Positions 1-11,434 of a stretch of 64,000 nt of DNA are shown here, piece after piece. Position numbers and translations under genes: made by a program. How positions within the stretch are numbered: position 1 is the stretch's first letter; the number at the start of each line of letters is the position of its first letter. A model generated the notes under the pieces. It was given only the letters and a program-made list of their open reading frames with translations. It ran no database searches and was not told where the DNA came from. The stretch is from Myxococcales bacterium (GTDB lineage: Bacteria > Myxococcota_A > Polyangia > Haliangiales > Haliangiaceae), in assembly GCA_016707895.1 (NCBI GenBank), contig JADJGV010000009.1, positions 310,001 to 374,000 of the forward strand. The letters are read 5' to 3'.

Positions 1-53
1 GGTCGGTGGCTGACATGCCGAGGCTATCGGCCGCCGCCCGCGGCGGTTGCGCG

Positions 54-794
54 CTATTTCTTGCAGGCCCCGACCTTGAGCGCGTCCCGGGCGAAGTCGG
101 GCCACACCGCGGCGGGGTTCATGCCGCCCTCCCAGGTCAACATGCCGACCACCCGCACGCCGCGGGTGGCGTCGGGCGCGAACAAGAGCTCGTAGTTGGC
201 GTCGTACTCGCCGGCCCCGCCCGAGCGGCACAGCGCGTACCTCCACGGCGTGCCCCCGACCGGCGCGTCGCCGCCGGCGGGGTCGGGCCGCGCGCCGAAG
301 GCCGGGTCGGCGGTGGCCAGGAAGTCGTTGCTGCAGATCAGCTCGTGGTCGACGTAGGCCGGATCCTTCGTGCCCTCGGCCTGCTCGCGCAGCAGCGTCC
401 TGGCGTCGTCGGCGAAGCGCGCGGCCGCCTTGGCGCCGCAGTGGCGCTTGATGACGTCGGGGTCGGGCTTCTCCATCGCGCCCGGCATGATGATGTGCTC
501 GAGGTAGCCCTCGGCCGGATCGACGAAGCGCGCCGCCGGCAGCTTGCCCGCGGCGATCGCCGCGACCAGCGCCTCGACGACCACCTCGGGGACCTCGTCG
601 GGCGTGCCCAGGCCGGTGCGCTTGCCCTGGCGCGCCGCCGCCTCGGGATCGCCGGCGTCGACCGCGATCGGTGGAGCGTCGACCGCGATCGGTGCGGCGT
701 CGGCCGGCGGCGGCGGCGGCGCCGGCGCCTCGTCCTTCTTCTTACAGCCGCACAGCGCGGCGACGGTGGCGGCGACGAACCAGACCTGACGCAA
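54..794 (-). CDS. Lipoprotein of unknown function
   Basis: About 246 residues. I chose the TTG start at 794 because it begins directly at a short hydrophobic signal ending in a lipobox (LCGC followed by KKK). A Pro/Asp/Ala linker follows at about residues 20-50, then a globular part rich in Trp, Asp and paired Cys (DVIKRHCGAK, ELICSNDF, RYALCRSGG, final KVGACKK). It is probably anchored on the periplasmic side. No catalytic motif is visible and I do not recognise the family. The flanking 1-53 holds a GC-rich inverted repeat (ccgccgcccgcggcgg) that may terminate it. Upstream lies the G/C artefact tract, so any true promoter context is lost. Confidence 0.7.
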   Translation of the reverse strand: MRQVWFVAATVAALCGCKKKDEAPAPPPPPADAAPIAVDAPPIAVDAGDPEAAARQGKRTGLGTPDEVPEVVVEALVAAIAAGKLPAARFVDPAEGYLEHIIMPGAMEKPDPDVIKRHCGAKAAARFADDARTLLREQAEGTKDPAYVDHELICSNDFLATADPAFGARPDPAGGDAPVGGTPWRYALCRSGGAGEYDANYELLFAPDATRGVRVVGMLTWEGGMNPAAVWPDFARDALKVGACKK

Positions 795-3751
<2,957 letters not shown>

Positions 3752-4537
3752 GCGCGACCTTACCGCGGCGCGCGGCGCCCGCGACAGCGCGGCCTCGCGT
3801 TGTGCGTTCGACTCAGGGCGTGCCAGCCCTGTCGACGACGCCGACACCGCGACTGGAAATACGTCGGCTGGTGCCCGTAGTCCGATCACCCGCCGCCGGC
3901 GCCCCACGACCTCCCTCGGCGTCGGAGGATCCTCACCGCCTGATCTCGCGCGACGCCACGGGGGGGCGCACGCCCGCTGGGACCGGCGGCGTTGCACGCC
4001 GAGGCGCGCCACGCTGGCGCGTTGCTGCGACGCTGAGTCGACGCGGCGCGGCGTCCAGCCGCCGCGGTGCGCGGGCAGCTTCTACGACAAGCTCGCGCCG
4101 CTCTACCGCTGGCTGCACGCGCAGGTCGGGCGGCGCTGGGACGACGTCCGCGCCGACGTCGCGGCGCGCTTCGACGTCCGCACGATCGCCGGCCAGCACA
4201 TCGTCTACGATCACCTGCTGGCCGAGGTCGAGCGCGTCGGCACCGTTCACTTGGTCGACGCCCTGCGCCAGGGGCGCGCTGGCAGCGGCGCTGCACGAGC
4301 CGCGGCCGCGGGCGCTGCCGTGGTCGGCCGCCGCGTCGACGGCGCGTCGTGGTGGGTCGGCGACCGTCCCGCACGGGTCGGCGAACGCTGTGGCGGCCAC
4401 CGGCCGGGGCGCGCCAACTTCACTGCGGGGCGCGATCCCGAACGAGGTCGCCGGTTGAGCGCCGCCGGCGGAGCGCGCGGCTGACGCCGGGCCACGTCTC
4501 GCCAATGGCCGCTGTCGTCCGGGCCGTGACGCGACCG
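3752..4537. other. Intergenic stretch with one gene remnant
   Basis: This 786-bp stretch lies between the start of the helicase gene and the end of the DMT exporter gene. The only protein-like signal is the short plus-strand remnant at 4059-4271. The rest has open frames on both strands with Arg/Ala/Gly-rich products typical of GC-rich non-coding DNA. Confidence 0.55.
4059..4271 (+). pseudogene. Remnant of a conserved hypothetical gene
   Basis: The frame starting at 4077 reads SFYDKLAPLYRWLHAQVGRR and continues WDDVRADVAARFDVRT, then IAGQHIVYDHLLAEVERVG, a well-formed protein segment. From memory it resembles the C-terminal part of small conserved proteins of myxobacteria and planctomycetes that contain an (L/F)xPLxRxLxxQVGRPWxxV pattern. 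No start codon or plausible N-terminus precedes it, and after about 4270 the frame degrades to Arg/Gly/Ala-rich sequence. I read it as a decayed gene. An intact gene whose frame is broken by sequence error is the alternative. The family assignment is from recall, not a search. Confidence 0.45.
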
Positions 4538-5428
4538 CTACGCCGCCGGCGTCGGCGCGGGCTTGCGCTGCGCCAGCGCGACCGCGGCGAGGATGACCGC
4601 GACGCCGGCGTAGGCCTGGGGGCCGAGCCGGGTGTGCGACTCGAACAGCGCGTCGATCGCCAGGGCGATCACCGGCAGCACGAAGCCGAGCACGTTGGCG
4701 GCCAGGAGGCTGACCCGGGCCAGCAGCCAGAAGTACGCGACGAAGCCGATCGCCGTGCCCGCCACCGCCAGGTACACCAGCGCGAGCGTGGCGTTGACCG
4801 GCAGCGGCCACGGCATCGGCTCGTGGTCCGAGAACCCGGCGGCGATCCACAGGCACACCGCGGTCACGCCGACGAACACGGTGGTCGAGGCCAGCACGTG
4901 GGTGCGGCCGCCGTGGCGCTTGATCACCATCGTGTACAGCGCCGACACCACGACCGAGGCGATGACCAGCACGACGCCGACCGCCTGGCCGCCCGACACC
5001 GCCAGCTGGTCGGCGAAGATGATCGCCACGCCGACCAGCGCGATCACCGCGCTGGCCACGTCGTGGACGCGCACGGTCTCCATCCGGGTCAGGAACAACA
5101 GCGCCGCGACCACCAGCGGCTGGGTGCCGAACAGCACCGCGGCCAGGCCGCCCGGCACCTCGCGCTCGCCGAGGTAGATGAGCGCGTAGCCGACCGCGTT
5201 GAGCACGCCGGCGACGATCAGCCACGGCCACTGCGCCCGCTCGGGCCACGGCCGCGCCCGCCACGCCATCGGCACCAGGATCGCGGTCGCCAGCGTGAAG
5301 CGCAAGGCCGCCGCGAGCATCGTCGGGAACCCGTCGGGCCCCATGCTCTCGCGGATCGCGAACCACGTCGTCCCCCAGATCACCGCCAGGGCGAGGTACG
5401 CGAACGAGGTCTTGCGCGCGGCGGTCAC
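4538..5428 (-). CDS. DMT/EamA-family transporter
   Basis: 296 residues with about ten hydrophobic helices in two EamA-like halves. It opens with the signature YLALAVIWGTTWFAIRESMG. The second half begins near VGVVLVIASVVVSALYTMVI. The family exports amino acids, metabolites or drugs across the inner membrane, and the substrate cannot be read from the sequence. The GTG start at 5428 overlaps the TGA of the upstream gene (GTGA), so it is probably translationally coupled to the lipoprotein gene before it. The length is typical. Confidence 0.85.
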   Translation of the reverse strand: MTAARKTSFAYLALAVIWGTTWFAIRESMGPDGFPTMLAAALRFTLATAILVPMAWRARPWPERAQWPWLIVAGVLNAVGYALIYLGEREVPGGLAAVLFGTQPLVVAALLFLTRMETVRVHDVASAVIALVGVAIIFADQLAVSGGQAVGVVLVIASVVVSALYTMVIKRHGGRTHVLASTTVFVGVTAVCLWIAAGFSDHEPMPWPLPVNATLALVYLAVAGTAIGFVAYFWLLARVSLLAANVLGFVLPVIALAIDALFESHTRLGPQAYAGVAVILAAVALAQRKPAPTPAA

Positions 5429-6624
5429 GGCGTCGCCGGCTTCTTCTTCTTGCCGCCGCGCTTGGCGTCGCGCGCGGCCTTGGCCTCGGCCGGCGTGGTG
5501 GTGAACAGCTGCGACGGGAAGTCGCTGGGGCCCTTCACCTGGATCCGGCCCATCATCATGTCGACGTTGCGGGCCCAGCCGTCGTCGAGCCAGGCCTTGA
5601 AGGTGTCGAGCGGCTGCGCGCTGTAGCGGTAGTCCTCGTTGGCGTTGGACGCCTGCGTGTGCAGCGCCAGCGACTTGGCGTCGGTGGGCAGGCCGCGGAC
5701 GTTGGCCCGGAACTGGTCGGTGTACGTCCAGTACTCCTCGGCGTTGGACAGGTACAGCGTGCGCACCGGCAGGCCGACCTTCGTCATGGCCTCGCCGATG
5801 CCCTTCATGCCCTTGTCGGCCAGCAGGTCGACCAGCAGCGGCCGCACGCAGCCGTTCTTGATCAGGTTGCGCACGAAGTCGTAGGTCGCCTGATCCGACA
5901 GGTAGGTCGGCGTGCCGGCGAGGTTCTTCTCGAGGCGCGCCATCCGGCGGCGCATGCGCGGCTGGCCCTGGCCCAGGATGTGGAGCAGGCGCTTCTTGGC
6001 GCGGGGCTCGGGGGCGAGCTGCGCGATGATCGCCTTGGCGGCGTCGGCGTGATCGTTGCGCCACATCGCCTTGTACTCGGCGGGGGTCGCCGACGCCGCG
6101 ATGAACGCCTGCTGCAGCTCGTGCATGCCGACGACCTGGTCGTCGTAGTCGACGGTCCACGCGAACTGCGGCCGGGCCCAGCCGATGTAGAGGTAGGCCT
6201 GATCCGAGCCGATGCCGACGTAGCCGCCGCCGCTGTTCTCGATGAACGGCTTGAAGCGGTCGGCGTGGCCCTCGTCGCTGACGTAGTAGTGCTGGCCGAA
6301 CTTCTCGGGGCGGACGCCGTCGAGCAGCTCGGGCTTGGCGTCCGACGTGGTGCCCCACAGGACGTCGCGCATCGCCTGGCTCGGCGGGGTGACGCTGCAG
6401 TCGGCGGGGAACACGTCGGGCGGCGGCGTCGGCGGGGGCGCGGGCGGCGGGGCCGGCTGGGTCGCGACCAGGTCGGGCGGCGGCGCCGGGGTCGGCGCGG
6501 GCGTCGGGCTCGGCGACGGGACCGGCGGGGTGGGCGCGGCCCGCTCGTCGGCGCGGGGGGCGCGCTGGCCACCGCAGGCGGCGGCGGCGGCGAGCGACAG
6601 AACGACGGCGGGCAGCTTGGTCAT
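5425..6624 (-). CDS. Lipoprotein, LIC_10091-like family
   Basis: 399 residues. It has a signal peptide with lipobox (AAAAACGGQ) and a long Pro/Ala/Thr spacer at about residues 25-75, then a single large domain with segments such as GIGSDQAYLYIGWARPQFAW, TVDYDDQVVGMHE and VGLPVRTLYLSNAEEYW. This pattern matches, from recall, proteins annotated as the LIC_10091 family (first named in Leptospira), whose molecular role is not settled. The C-terminus ends in a basic tail (KRGGKKKKPATP). Probably a cell-envelope protein. It is the first gene of a two-gene unit with the EamA transporter. Confidence 0.65.
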   Translation of the reverse strand: MTKLPAVVLSLAAAAACGGQRAPRADERAAPTPPVPSPSPTPAPTPAPPPDLVATQPAPPPAPPPTPPPDVFPADCSVTPPSQAMRDVLWGTTSDAKPELLDGVRPEKFGQHYYVSDEGHADRFKPFIENSGGGYVGIGSDQAYLYIGWARPQFAWTVDYDDQVVGMHELQQAFIAASATPAEYKAMWRNDHADAAKAIIAQLAPEPRAKKRLLHILGQGQPRMRRRMARLEKNLAGTPTYLSDQATYDFVRNLIKNGCVRPLLVDLLADKGMKGIGEAMTKVGLPVRTLYLSNAEEYWTYTDQFRANVRGLPTDAKSLALHTQASNANEDYRYSAQPLDTFKAWLDDGWARNVDMMMGRIQVKGPSDFPSQLFTTTPAEAKAARDAKRGGKKKKPATP

Positions 6625-6783
6625 CGGCAGATCAACGGTGCGAGGGCGGAGCTAATTCCGGTCCGACCGCGGTGGCGGACGCGGCAGGGTCGGTCAGGCC
6701 TCCCTCCCCGTCAAGTTTCGCCGGCGGTGATCGCCGGGGCCAGAATTCGGCTCACGCCGAGAGTCGCGGTAGGGTGCGCCGGC

Positions 6784-7872
6784 GTGCGCGTCCTGGCCTA
6801 CGTCTACCCCGGCTGGCACCCGATCCCGGAGCGCGACGCGTCGTTCTACCTGGGCTTCACCGAGTGGGACCTGGTCTACGACTCGCCGCCGCGGTTCGAG
6901 GGCCACGTCCAGCCGCGGCTGCCGCTGTGGGGCCGCTACGACGATCGCGATCCGGTGGCGATCGAGCGGCGCATCGCGCTGTGCCGCGACCACGGCGTCG
7001 ACGGCTGGGTCTACGGCTTCTTCTGGTGCCGCGGCAAGCGCGTGTTCCAGGACGCGCTCGACCAGGGCTTCCTCGGCGCGCCGTCGGGCGACCGCTACCC
7101 GTTCGCGCTGATGTGGGCCAACCGGATGCCGCGCCGGGTGCTGCCGGTGCGGCGCACCGACACGCCGGTGATCGAGGCGGATCGGCTGGTGCCGGCGGAC
7201 GTCGACGACTTCTGCGCGTTCGTGCGCTACGTCGCCGAGCGCTACTGGGTGCGCCCCAACTACCTGCGGGTCGACGGCCGCGCGTACTTCTCGATCTTCG
7301 ACAGCACGTACTTCATGAAGGAGCTGGGCGTCGACGGCGCGCGCGCGGCGATCGCGGCGGCGCGCGCGATGCTGGCGTCGGCGGGCCTGCCGCCGATGTA
7401 CCTGACGGCGATCGAGCCCAACGCCGACGTGATCGGCCAGGTCGCGGCGATCGGCTTCGACGCGGTGACCAACTACGTGCTCCTGCCCGAGTGGAAGGGC
7501 GAGTTCCTGCAGGACTACGACGCGTGCGTGGCGCGGCGGGCGGCGCAGTGGCCGCAGATCGCGGCGGCGGCCGGGTTGCCGTATCATCCGGCGGTGACCC
7601 CCGGCTGGGACGCGTCGCCGCGCGGCGCCGATTTCGGATCGGCCCGCCCCGACAAGTACCCGTGGTCGCCGGTCGTGGTCGGCGAGCACCCCGACCGGTT
7701 CCGGGCCGCGGTGGCCCGGGCGGCGGCGTACGTGCGCGGCTGCGGGCGCGGCGCCGACGAGCAGCTGGTGCTGGTGTCGTCGCTCAACGAGTGGAGCGAG
7801 GGCCACTACCTCGAGCCCGACACCCGGTTCGGCACCGCGTGGATCGAGGCGGTGCGGGACGGGCGCGCGTGA
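6784..7872 (+). CDS. WbsX-like glycoside-hydrolase-99-like protein
   Basis: 362 residues from the GTG at 6784. The frame is open far upstream but the protein-like sequence begins at VRVLAYVYPGWHPIPERD. The features are those of the Glyco_tran_WbsX domain: YYP-like start, GFTEWDLVYDSPPRFEGHVQ, HGVDGWVYGFFWCRGKRV and the C-terminal SSLNEWSEGHYLEPDTRFG. WbsX-like proteins occur in O-antigen and polysaccharide loci and resemble GH99 endo-mannosidases; the exact reaction here is unknown. It shares a GTGA overlap with the RmlC gene that follows, which supports a role in surface polysaccharide synthesis. There is no signal peptide, so it probably acts in the cytoplasm. Confidence 0.85.
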   Translation: MRVLAYVYPGWHPIPERDASFYLGFTEWDLVYDSPPRFEGHVQPRLPLWGRYDDRDPVAIERRIALCRDHGVDGWVYGFFWCRGKRVFQDALDQGFLGAPSGDRYPFALMWANRMPRRVLPVRRTDTPVIEADRLVPADVDDFCAFVRYVAERYWVRPNYLRVDGRAYFSIFDSTYFMKELGVDGARAAIAAARAMLASAGLPPMYLTAIEPNADVIGQVAAIGFDAVTNYVLLPEWKGEFLQDYDACVARRAAQWPQIAAAAGLPYHPAVTPGWDASPRGADFGSARPDKYPWSPVVVGEHPDRFRAAVARAAAYVRGCGRGADEQLVLVSSLNEWSEGHYLEPDTRFGTAWIEAVRDGRA

Positions 7873-8441
7873 AGGTCGAGGCGACGCCGCTGGCCGACGT
7901 GGTGGTGCTGGCGCCCGACGTGCACGCCGACGCCCGCGGCACGCTGATCGAGGCGTGGCGCGACGCGCGCTACGCGGCGCTCGGCATCGGCGGCTTCGCG
8001 CAGCGCAACCTGTCGACGTCGCGCCGCGGCGTGGTGCGCGGGCTGCACTACCAGCGCACCCGGCCGCAAGGGAAGCTGGTCACCGTCGCTCACGGCGCGA
8101 TCTACGACGTCGTCGTCGATCTGCGCCGCGACTCGCCGACGTTCCGGCGGTGGTGGGCCGTCGAGCTCACCGCGGTCGACGCGCGGCAGCTGTGGATCCC
8201 GCCCGGCTGCGCGCACGGCTTCCAGGCGCTGACCGTCGACGCGGTGGTCGCGTACGACCTGACCGTCGCCTACGATCCCGACGACGAGGGCGCGGTGCGG
8301 TGGGACGATCCGATGCTCGACATCGGCTGGCCGATCATGCCGGCGATCGTGTCGGCGCGGGACAACGCCGCGCCGTCGCTGGCGGTCGCGCCGCTGCCGG
8401 CGATCACGGCAGCGCGCACGGACCCGCCGCCGCCACGGTGA
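7869..8441 (+). CDS. rfbC: dTDP-4-dehydrorhamnose 3,5-epimerase
   Basis: 190 residues, close to the family's normal size. RmlC epimerises C3 and C5 of dTDP-4-keto-6-deoxyglucose on the path to dTDP-L-rhamnose. The cupin core is clear: DARGTLIEAWRDARY, QRNLSTSRRGVVRGLHYQ with the catalytic His, GKLVTVAHGAIYDVVVDLR, and LWIPPGCAHGFQAL. The GTG start lies inside the stop region of the WbsX-like gene (GTGA overlap). The last 38 bases overlap the convergent lipoprotein gene. RmlD lies 870 bp further on. RmlA and RmlB are not in the window. Confidence 0.92.
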   Translation: MKVEATPLADVVVLAPDVHADARGTLIEAWRDARYAALGIGGFAQRNLSTSRRGVVRGLHYQRTRPQGKLVTVAHGAIYDVVVDLRRDSPTFRRWWAVELTAVDARQLWIPPGCAHGFQALTVDAVVAYDLTVAYDPDDEGAVRWDDPMLDIGWPIMPAIVSARDNAAPSLAVAPLPAITAARTDPPPPR

Positions 8442-9246
8442 GCGGGCGGCGCCAGCGCACGGCGCCCCCGGTCTCGCCGAGCAGCGCGGCGGTCGGCTGC
8501 ACCGGCTGCGGGCGCGCGTCGGGCGGCAGCGCGGGCGTGCGCTGATCGACGCGCACGGTCCAGGCGCCGTCGACGTAGGTGAACGCGGGCGGCGCCAGCC
8601 GCGCCGGCATGGTGCGGGTCGGGACCGCGGGGCCCGCGGCGCAGCCGGTGGCCGTGAGGGTGATCGTGAACGGCGTCGGCGGCGGGAGCTGGTAGGTGCG
8701 GGCCGCGCCCGACGGCGCCTCGCGGGTGAATGGCTCGACGTGGAGGCGGCTCGCGTCCTGGCTCCAGCCGGCGTCGTCGCCGTGGCTGTCGGCGGGCGGC
8801 GCGCACTGGAAGCGGACCGCGCCGTCGCGGCGGCCGAGCACGGCGAGCGCGGCGCCGCTCGCGACCACGACGTCGCCGTCGGGGAGCTGGCCCAGCACCC
8901 GCTGCCAGGCCGGCGCGGTCCACCGGGCCTTGCCGGTGGTGACGTCGATGCCCTCGACGTGGGTGACCGGGCGATAGCCGCACACGCCCTCGACCCGATC
9001 GAGCCAGGTCCACGGGACGATGCCGTCGACGACCGCGACCGGCTGGACGGGCAGCGCCGGACCGCTGGGCGGCGGCGCGGCGGCCGCGTCGGGCGCGCTG
9101 GCCTCGACCGGGGGGCCGGCGTCGGCGGCGGGTGGGCTGGGCGCGTCGGCCGCCGGGTTGATCGGGGGCGCCGGGCCGCGCGGGAACGGCGGCGGCGGGG
9201 CGGCGCAGGCCGCGACGGCGAGCAAGGCGAGGGCGCGCGGGTGCAT
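8404..9246 (-). CDS. Lipoprotein with PQQ-like propeller fragment
   Basis: 280 residues. The signal peptide has a lipobox (LLAVAACAAPP), followed by a Pro/Ala/Asp-rich linker to about residue 70. The rest includes two PQQ/WD-like strand pairs (GIDVTTGKARWTAPAWQRVL and VLGRRDGAVRFQCAPP), suggesting a small beta-propeller-like lipoprotein on the periplasmic side. Its 3' end overlaps the RmlC gene, transcribed the other way, so it interrupts the rfbC-rfbD pair without sharing their strand. Function unknown. Confidence 0.65.
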   Translation of the reverse strand: MHPRALALLAVAACAAPPPPFPRGPAPPINPAADAPSPPAADAGPPVEASAPDAAAAPPPSGPALPVQPVAVVDGIVPWTWLDRVEGVCGYRPVTHVEGIDVTTGKARWTAPAWQRVLGQLPDGDVVVASGAALAVLGRRDGAVRFQCAPPADSHGDDAGWSQDASRLHVEPFTREAPSGAARTYQLPPPTPFTITLTATGCAAGPAVPTRTMPARLAPPAFTYVDGAWTVRVDQRTPALPPDARPQPVQPTAALLGETGGAVRWRRPLTVAAAGPCALP

Positions 9247-9312
9247 GGGGCCTGTCCACGGTAACGCGCGACCGCTGCCGCGGCGCTACCGACCGCTCGT
9301 ATAGTCGGCGCC

Positions 9313-10140
9313 GTGACGATCCTCATCACCGGCGCCGGCGGCCAGCTCGGGCGGGCGCTGGCGCGGGCGGCGCCGGGGGCGATCGCGCTCGATCGCGCCG
9401 CGTGCGACGTGACCGACGCCGACGAGGTGGCGGCGGCCCTCGAGGCGCACGCGCCGACCGCGGTGATCAACGCGGCGGCCTACACCGCGGTCGACCGCGC
9501 CGAGGGCGACCGCCTGGCCGCGTTCGCGGTCAACGCCACCGGCGCCGGCGTGGTGGCGCGCGCGTGCGCGGCGCGCGGCGTGCGGTCGATCTACGTCTCG
9601 ACCGATCACGTCTTCGATGGCGCGCTGGGGCGGCCGGCGCGCGAGGACGATCCGGTGGCGCCGGCCAACGTCTACGGCGCCAGCAAGGCCGCGGGCGAGC
9701 GCGCGGTGCGGGCGGCGGGCGGCGCGGTGGTGCGGACCTCGTGGCTGTTCGCGCCCGACGGCTGGGGCTTCGTGCCGGCGATCGTGCGCGCGGCCTTGGC
9801 CGGCGAGCAGATCCGCGCGGTCGACGATCGGGTCGGGCGGCCGACGGCCGTCGACGATCTGGCGGCGGCGCTGCTGGCGCTCGTCGCCGCGCCGCCGGAC
9901 GTCTACCACGTCGCCGGCGCCGGGGAGACCACCTGGCACGGCCTGGCCTGCGCGGTGGTGGCGGCGCTCGGCGTCGACGTGCCGGTCGAGCCGATCGCCA
10001 GCGCGGCCTGGCCGAGCGCGGCGCCGCGGCCGCGGTCGTCGCGGCTGTCGACGGCGCGGGTCGAGGCGCTGGGGATCGCGGTGCCGTCGTGGCGGCCGGC
10101 GCTGGCGCGCGCGGTGGCCGCGATCGCCCGCCGCGGATGA
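9313..10140 (+). CDS. rfbD: dTDP-4-dehydrorhamnose reductase
   Basis: 275 residues from the GTG at 9313. It reduces dTDP-4-keto-L-rhamnose to dTDP-L-rhamnose with NAD(P)H. It has the extended-SDR Rossmann start (ILITGAGGQLGRALARAAPG), the D-V-T-D segment after strand 2, INAAAYTAVDRAEGD, YVSTDHVFDGA, and the active-site YGASKAAGERAV (YxxxK). The C-terminal substrate-binding part includes PRPRSSRLSTARVEALGI, typical of RmlD. Together with RmlC it supplies rhamnose for surface glycans. Confidence 0.93.
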   Translation: MTILITGAGGQLGRALARAAPGAIALDRAACDVTDADEVAAALEAHAPTAVINAAAYTAVDRAEGDRLAAFAVNATGAGVVARACAARGVRSIYVSTDHVFDGALGRPAREDDPVAPANVYGASKAAGERAVRAAGGAVVRTSWLFAPDGWGFVPAIVRAALAGEQIRAVDDRVGRPTAVDDLAAALLALVAAPPDVYHVAGAGETTWHGLACAVVAALGVDVPVEPIASAAWPSAAPRPRSSRLSTARVEALGIAVPSWRPALARAVAAIARRG

Positions 10141-10192
10141 CGGCCGCGTCCCCGACGTGCGCGGGCGGGATGGTTCCGGGTACGATGCGCGC

Positions 10193-11422
10193 GTGGAGCG
10201 CTTCGACGTGATCATCCTCGGCGGCGGCCTGCTCGGCTCGGCCACCGCCATGCACCTGGCCGCCCGCGGCGTGACCTCGATCGCCATCCTCGACGTCGAT
10301 CTCGGCGGTCGCTACTCGAGCTCCGAGCTCAACGCCGGCGGCGTGCGCGCGACCTGGCGGTCCGAGATGAACGTCGCGCTGGCGCTGCCGTCGATCGAGT
10401 TCTTCGAGAGCGTCAAGGACGAGATCGCCTTCGACCAGAAGGGCTACCTGTGGATGTACGACGAGGCGCGCTGGCCGGGCGCGCTCGAGGCGATGGCCTG
10501 GCAGAACCAGCACCACCAGCTCGGCGTGCGGGCGCTCGACCCGACGCAGCTCGCGGCGCACTGCCCGTACCTCGACACCCTCGACGGCGTGGCCGGCGCG
10601 ACGTTCTCGCCCAAGGACGGGCTGCTCAACCCCAACCTGGTCAAGGAGCTGTACCGGCGCGAGGCGCGGCGGCTGTGCGGCAGCGGGCTGCGGCTCGAGA
10701 ACTACGCCTACGTCGCCGGCGTCGATCTCGATCCCGACAAGGTGACGGTGCGGGTGCTGAAGTTCCAGGAGTTCTCGCCGGCCGGCGACGCGGCGATCAA
10801 GGCGATCCTGTGCGACGCGATGCCGCCCGACGACGCCGCGGCGCTCAACGTCGTCGGCGACGTCGTCATCAACTGCACCGGCGCGTGGGCGCGGCGGGTC
10901 GCGCCGATGTACGGCCACGCGGTGCCGGTGCGGCCGGTGCGGCGACAGATCGCGATCGCCCACGCGCCCGAGGTCGACCTGCGGCCGTACGGCATGTTCG
11001 TCGACACCAGCGGCGTGTACTTCCACCGCGAGTCGACCCACATCCTCGCCGGCTGGGCCGACCCCGCCGAGCCGACCGACTACCGCTTCAGCTACGACGG
11101 CCCGGGCTGGTTCGAGGAGCACATCTGGCCCGCGCTGGCCGGTCGGATGTCGAAGTGCGCGCGGATGAAGCACCGCTCGGGCTGGAGCGGCCTCTACGAG
11201 TACACGCCGGACCTGTGCGGCATCATCGGCTTCGCGCCCGGCCACGACCGCGTCATCGAGGCGTTTGGCTTCACCGGCCGCGGCGCGATGCAGTCGTGGG
11301 CCGCCGGCCGCGCCGCCGCCGAGCTCGCCACCGCGCGCCGCTTCGAGACCGTCGACTGCACGCCGCTGCGCCCGACCCGCTTCGCCGAGGGTCAGCCGGT
11401 CAAGGAGAGCCTGCTGATCTGA
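10193..11422 (+). CDS. FAD-dependent oxidoreductase (DAO family)
   Basis: 409 residues. The N-terminal dinucleotide-binding motif is VIILGGGLLGSATAMHLAAR. The body follows the glycine/sarcosine oxidase fold (DAO): SSELNAGGVRATWRSE, NCTGAWARRVAPMYGHAVPV, PVRRQI, and a C-terminal GFTGRGAMQSWAAGRAAAEL that closes over FAD. It is expected to oxidise an amine or amino acid in the cytoplasm. The substrate is not evident. I chose the GTG at 10193 because the Rossmann strand starts five residues later. It follows rfbD by 52 bp on the same strand. Confidence 0.85.
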   Translation: MERFDVIILGGGLLGSATAMHLAARGVTSIAILDVDLGGRYSSSELNAGGVRATWRSEMNVALALPSIEFFESVKDEIAFDQKGYLWMYDEARWPGALEAMAWQNQHHQLGVRALDPTQLAAHCPYLDTLDGVAGATFSPKDGLLNPNLVKELYRREARRLCGSGLRLENYAYVAGVDLDPDKVTVRVLKFQEFSPAGDAAIKAILCDAMPPDDAAALNVVGDVVINCTGAWARRVAPMYGHAVPVRPVRRQIAIAHAPEVDLRPYGMFVDTSGVYFHRESTHILAGWADPAEPTDYRFSYDGPGWFEEHIWPALAGRMSKCARMKHRSGWSGLYEYTPDLCGIIGFAPGHDRVIEAFGFTGRGAMQSWAAGRAAAELATARRFETVDCTPLRPTRFAEGQPVKESLLI

Positions 11423-11434
11423 CTCGCCGCGGCG

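Noticed and set aside
10170..10193. Upstream ATG codons as start of the FAD oxidoreductase
   Set aside because: They are out of frame with the Rossmann motif; the GTG at 10193 is in frame and well placed.
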